Of a stretch of 64,000 nucleotides of DNA, positions 63,445 through 64,000 are shown piece by piece. Origin of the DNA: Cellvibrionaceae bacterium (GTDB lineage: Bacteria; Pseudomonadota; Gammaproteobacteria; Pseudomonadales; Cellvibrionaceae). Where the stretch lies: assembly GCA_025800365.1 (NCBI GenBank), contig JAOXRT010000080.1:62001-126000 (forward strand), given 5' to 3'. Within the stretch, counting starts at the first letter, position 1. The number at the start of each line of letters is the position of its first letter. Both the position numbers and the translations under genes were made by a program. Below the pieces are notes generated by a model. It made no database searches. It saw only the letters and a list, made by a program, of their open reading frames with translations, and was not told where the DNA came from.

Positions 63445-64000
63445 TTGCAGAACCCTCAGCTACAGTTGCGGTCTGCACTTCACTTTGTTCATTGCGCTCC
63501 ATAATGTTGATGGCCATACCCTGTGTTGGATTACGTAGCGGAGAAACAATAACCATCTCACCTTCTTGTACAGCGCCTTCAATCAACACTCGCTCTGGGC
63601 TTTTATCGATCACATGAACTTCACGTACATCAAGGCGATTTTCTTTATCAACGACATAAATACGGTCATTGGCTCGCAAAGCAGCACGAGGAACCACTAA
63701 AGCCTGATTAATCGTATCACCATAAACTTCTGCGCGAACATACATACCCACCGCGAGAGGGTTGGCTTGCTGATAAGGGTTTTTAACCTCAGCAACGGCA
63801 TAGACTAGACGAGTACTCTGATCAAAGGCCGCATCAACACGGGTAAGCTGCGCATCCCACTCTAACTCTTTACCTGCAAAGCGAGTTTTTAGTTTAACTA
63901 GAGGCGTACGCTCTTCTGAAGCTACAAAGCCTATCGGCAAGTTCAAAGAAGCCAACTGGCGGTCGGTTAATGGCAAGCGAAGTTTAACTTTGTCAGTCGC
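63437..64000 (-). CDS. RND efflux periplasmic adaptor (membrane-fusion protein), C-terminal part
   Basis: The frame stays open to the window edge (64000), so at least 187 residues are present and the start is outside. Starting from the edge it reads ATDKVKLRLPLTDRQLASLN, with later FAGKELEWDAQLTRVDAAFD, MYVRAEVYGDTINQALVVPRAAL and a final PTQGMAINIMERNEQSE. These are the barrel and membrane-proximal regions of HlyD/AcrA-type adaptors. It lies upstream of the permease and overlaps it. Confidence 0.9.
   Translation of the reverse strand, partial: ATDKVKLRLPLTDRQLASLNLPIGFVASEERTPLVKLKTRFAGKELEWDAQLTRVDAAFDQSTRLVYAVAEVKNPYQQANPLAVGMYVRAEVYGDTINQALVVPRAALRANDRIYVVDKENRLDVREVHVIDKSPERVLIEGAVQEGEMVIVSPLRNPTQGMAINIMERNEQSEVQTATVAEGSANG

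Overview
The window reads as a chromosomal stretch of a free-living, probably marine gammaproteobacterium of moderate GC content. The evidence is a complete proteobacterial dedicated sortase (pds) locus, two DUF3604 proteins, a TonB-dependent receptor next to lipid-type catabolic genes, an RND pump, YebG under a LexA box, and many LysR/AraC-regulated oxidoreductases. A Cellvibrionales/Spongiibacteraceae-like source is my inference; no rRNA is present to settle it. No tRNA, rRNA, intact insertion sequence, prophage or CRISPR array was seen.

Layout. 1-4800: the first 30 codons of a BlaI-type repressor with its palindromic operator, then an AraC regulator, a Tat-type FAD oxidoreductase between two small membrane proteins, and a periplasmic solute-binding-like protein. 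4800-10850: a membrane protein of unknown role, a pair of acyl-CoA dehydrogenases with a divergent LysR, and a PadR/permease-prefix pair. 11250-16300: a frameshifted ClpP-like lipoprotein gene, MltA, and D-amino-acid transaminase next to alanine racemase (cell-wall D-amino-acid supply). 16300-24650: SDR/LysR divergent pair, GST, AraC, and an acyl-CoA synthetase operon with two DsbA-like proteins, closed by the 3' stump of a lost LysR gene. 24650-34260: TonB receptor, two thiolases, a DUF1295 membrane reductase, a carotenoid oxygenase, a double-headed HxlR regulator and a glutathione-dependent formaldehyde dehydrogenase, which together suggest uptake and oxidation of an isoprenoid, aromatic or steroid-like compound. 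34380-40270: LysR, a hydrolase-SDR-AraC operon and an iron alcohol dehydrogenase. 40400-48300: yebG with its LexA box, a flavin amine oxidase, and a HupE/PpiC/DUF3604/DUF3604 group.

48500-57640 is the pds sortase system: pdsO (OmpA-like), the class GN sortase with its single VIT/vWA substrate on the minus strand, and divergent pdsR-pdsS. It is split by a 0.9 kb non-coding stretch carrying three copies of a long self-complementary element, followed by a DsbA-like gene and a DUF1223 gene. The three copies keep the same fold through compensatory base changes and share an ATGGAC hexaloop. 57640-60300: rpsT, a LapG-like protease, DUF6122, and a 60-residue peptide with a double-glycine leader followed by a small membrane protein (bacteriocin-like pair). 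60300-64000: an RND efflux permease and the 3' part of its adaptor gene.

The items most worth following are the covarying repeat family at 49414-50064, the double-glycine peptide at 59838-60020, the duplicated HxlR/Cys-His regulator at 32185-33105, and the split sortase locus.
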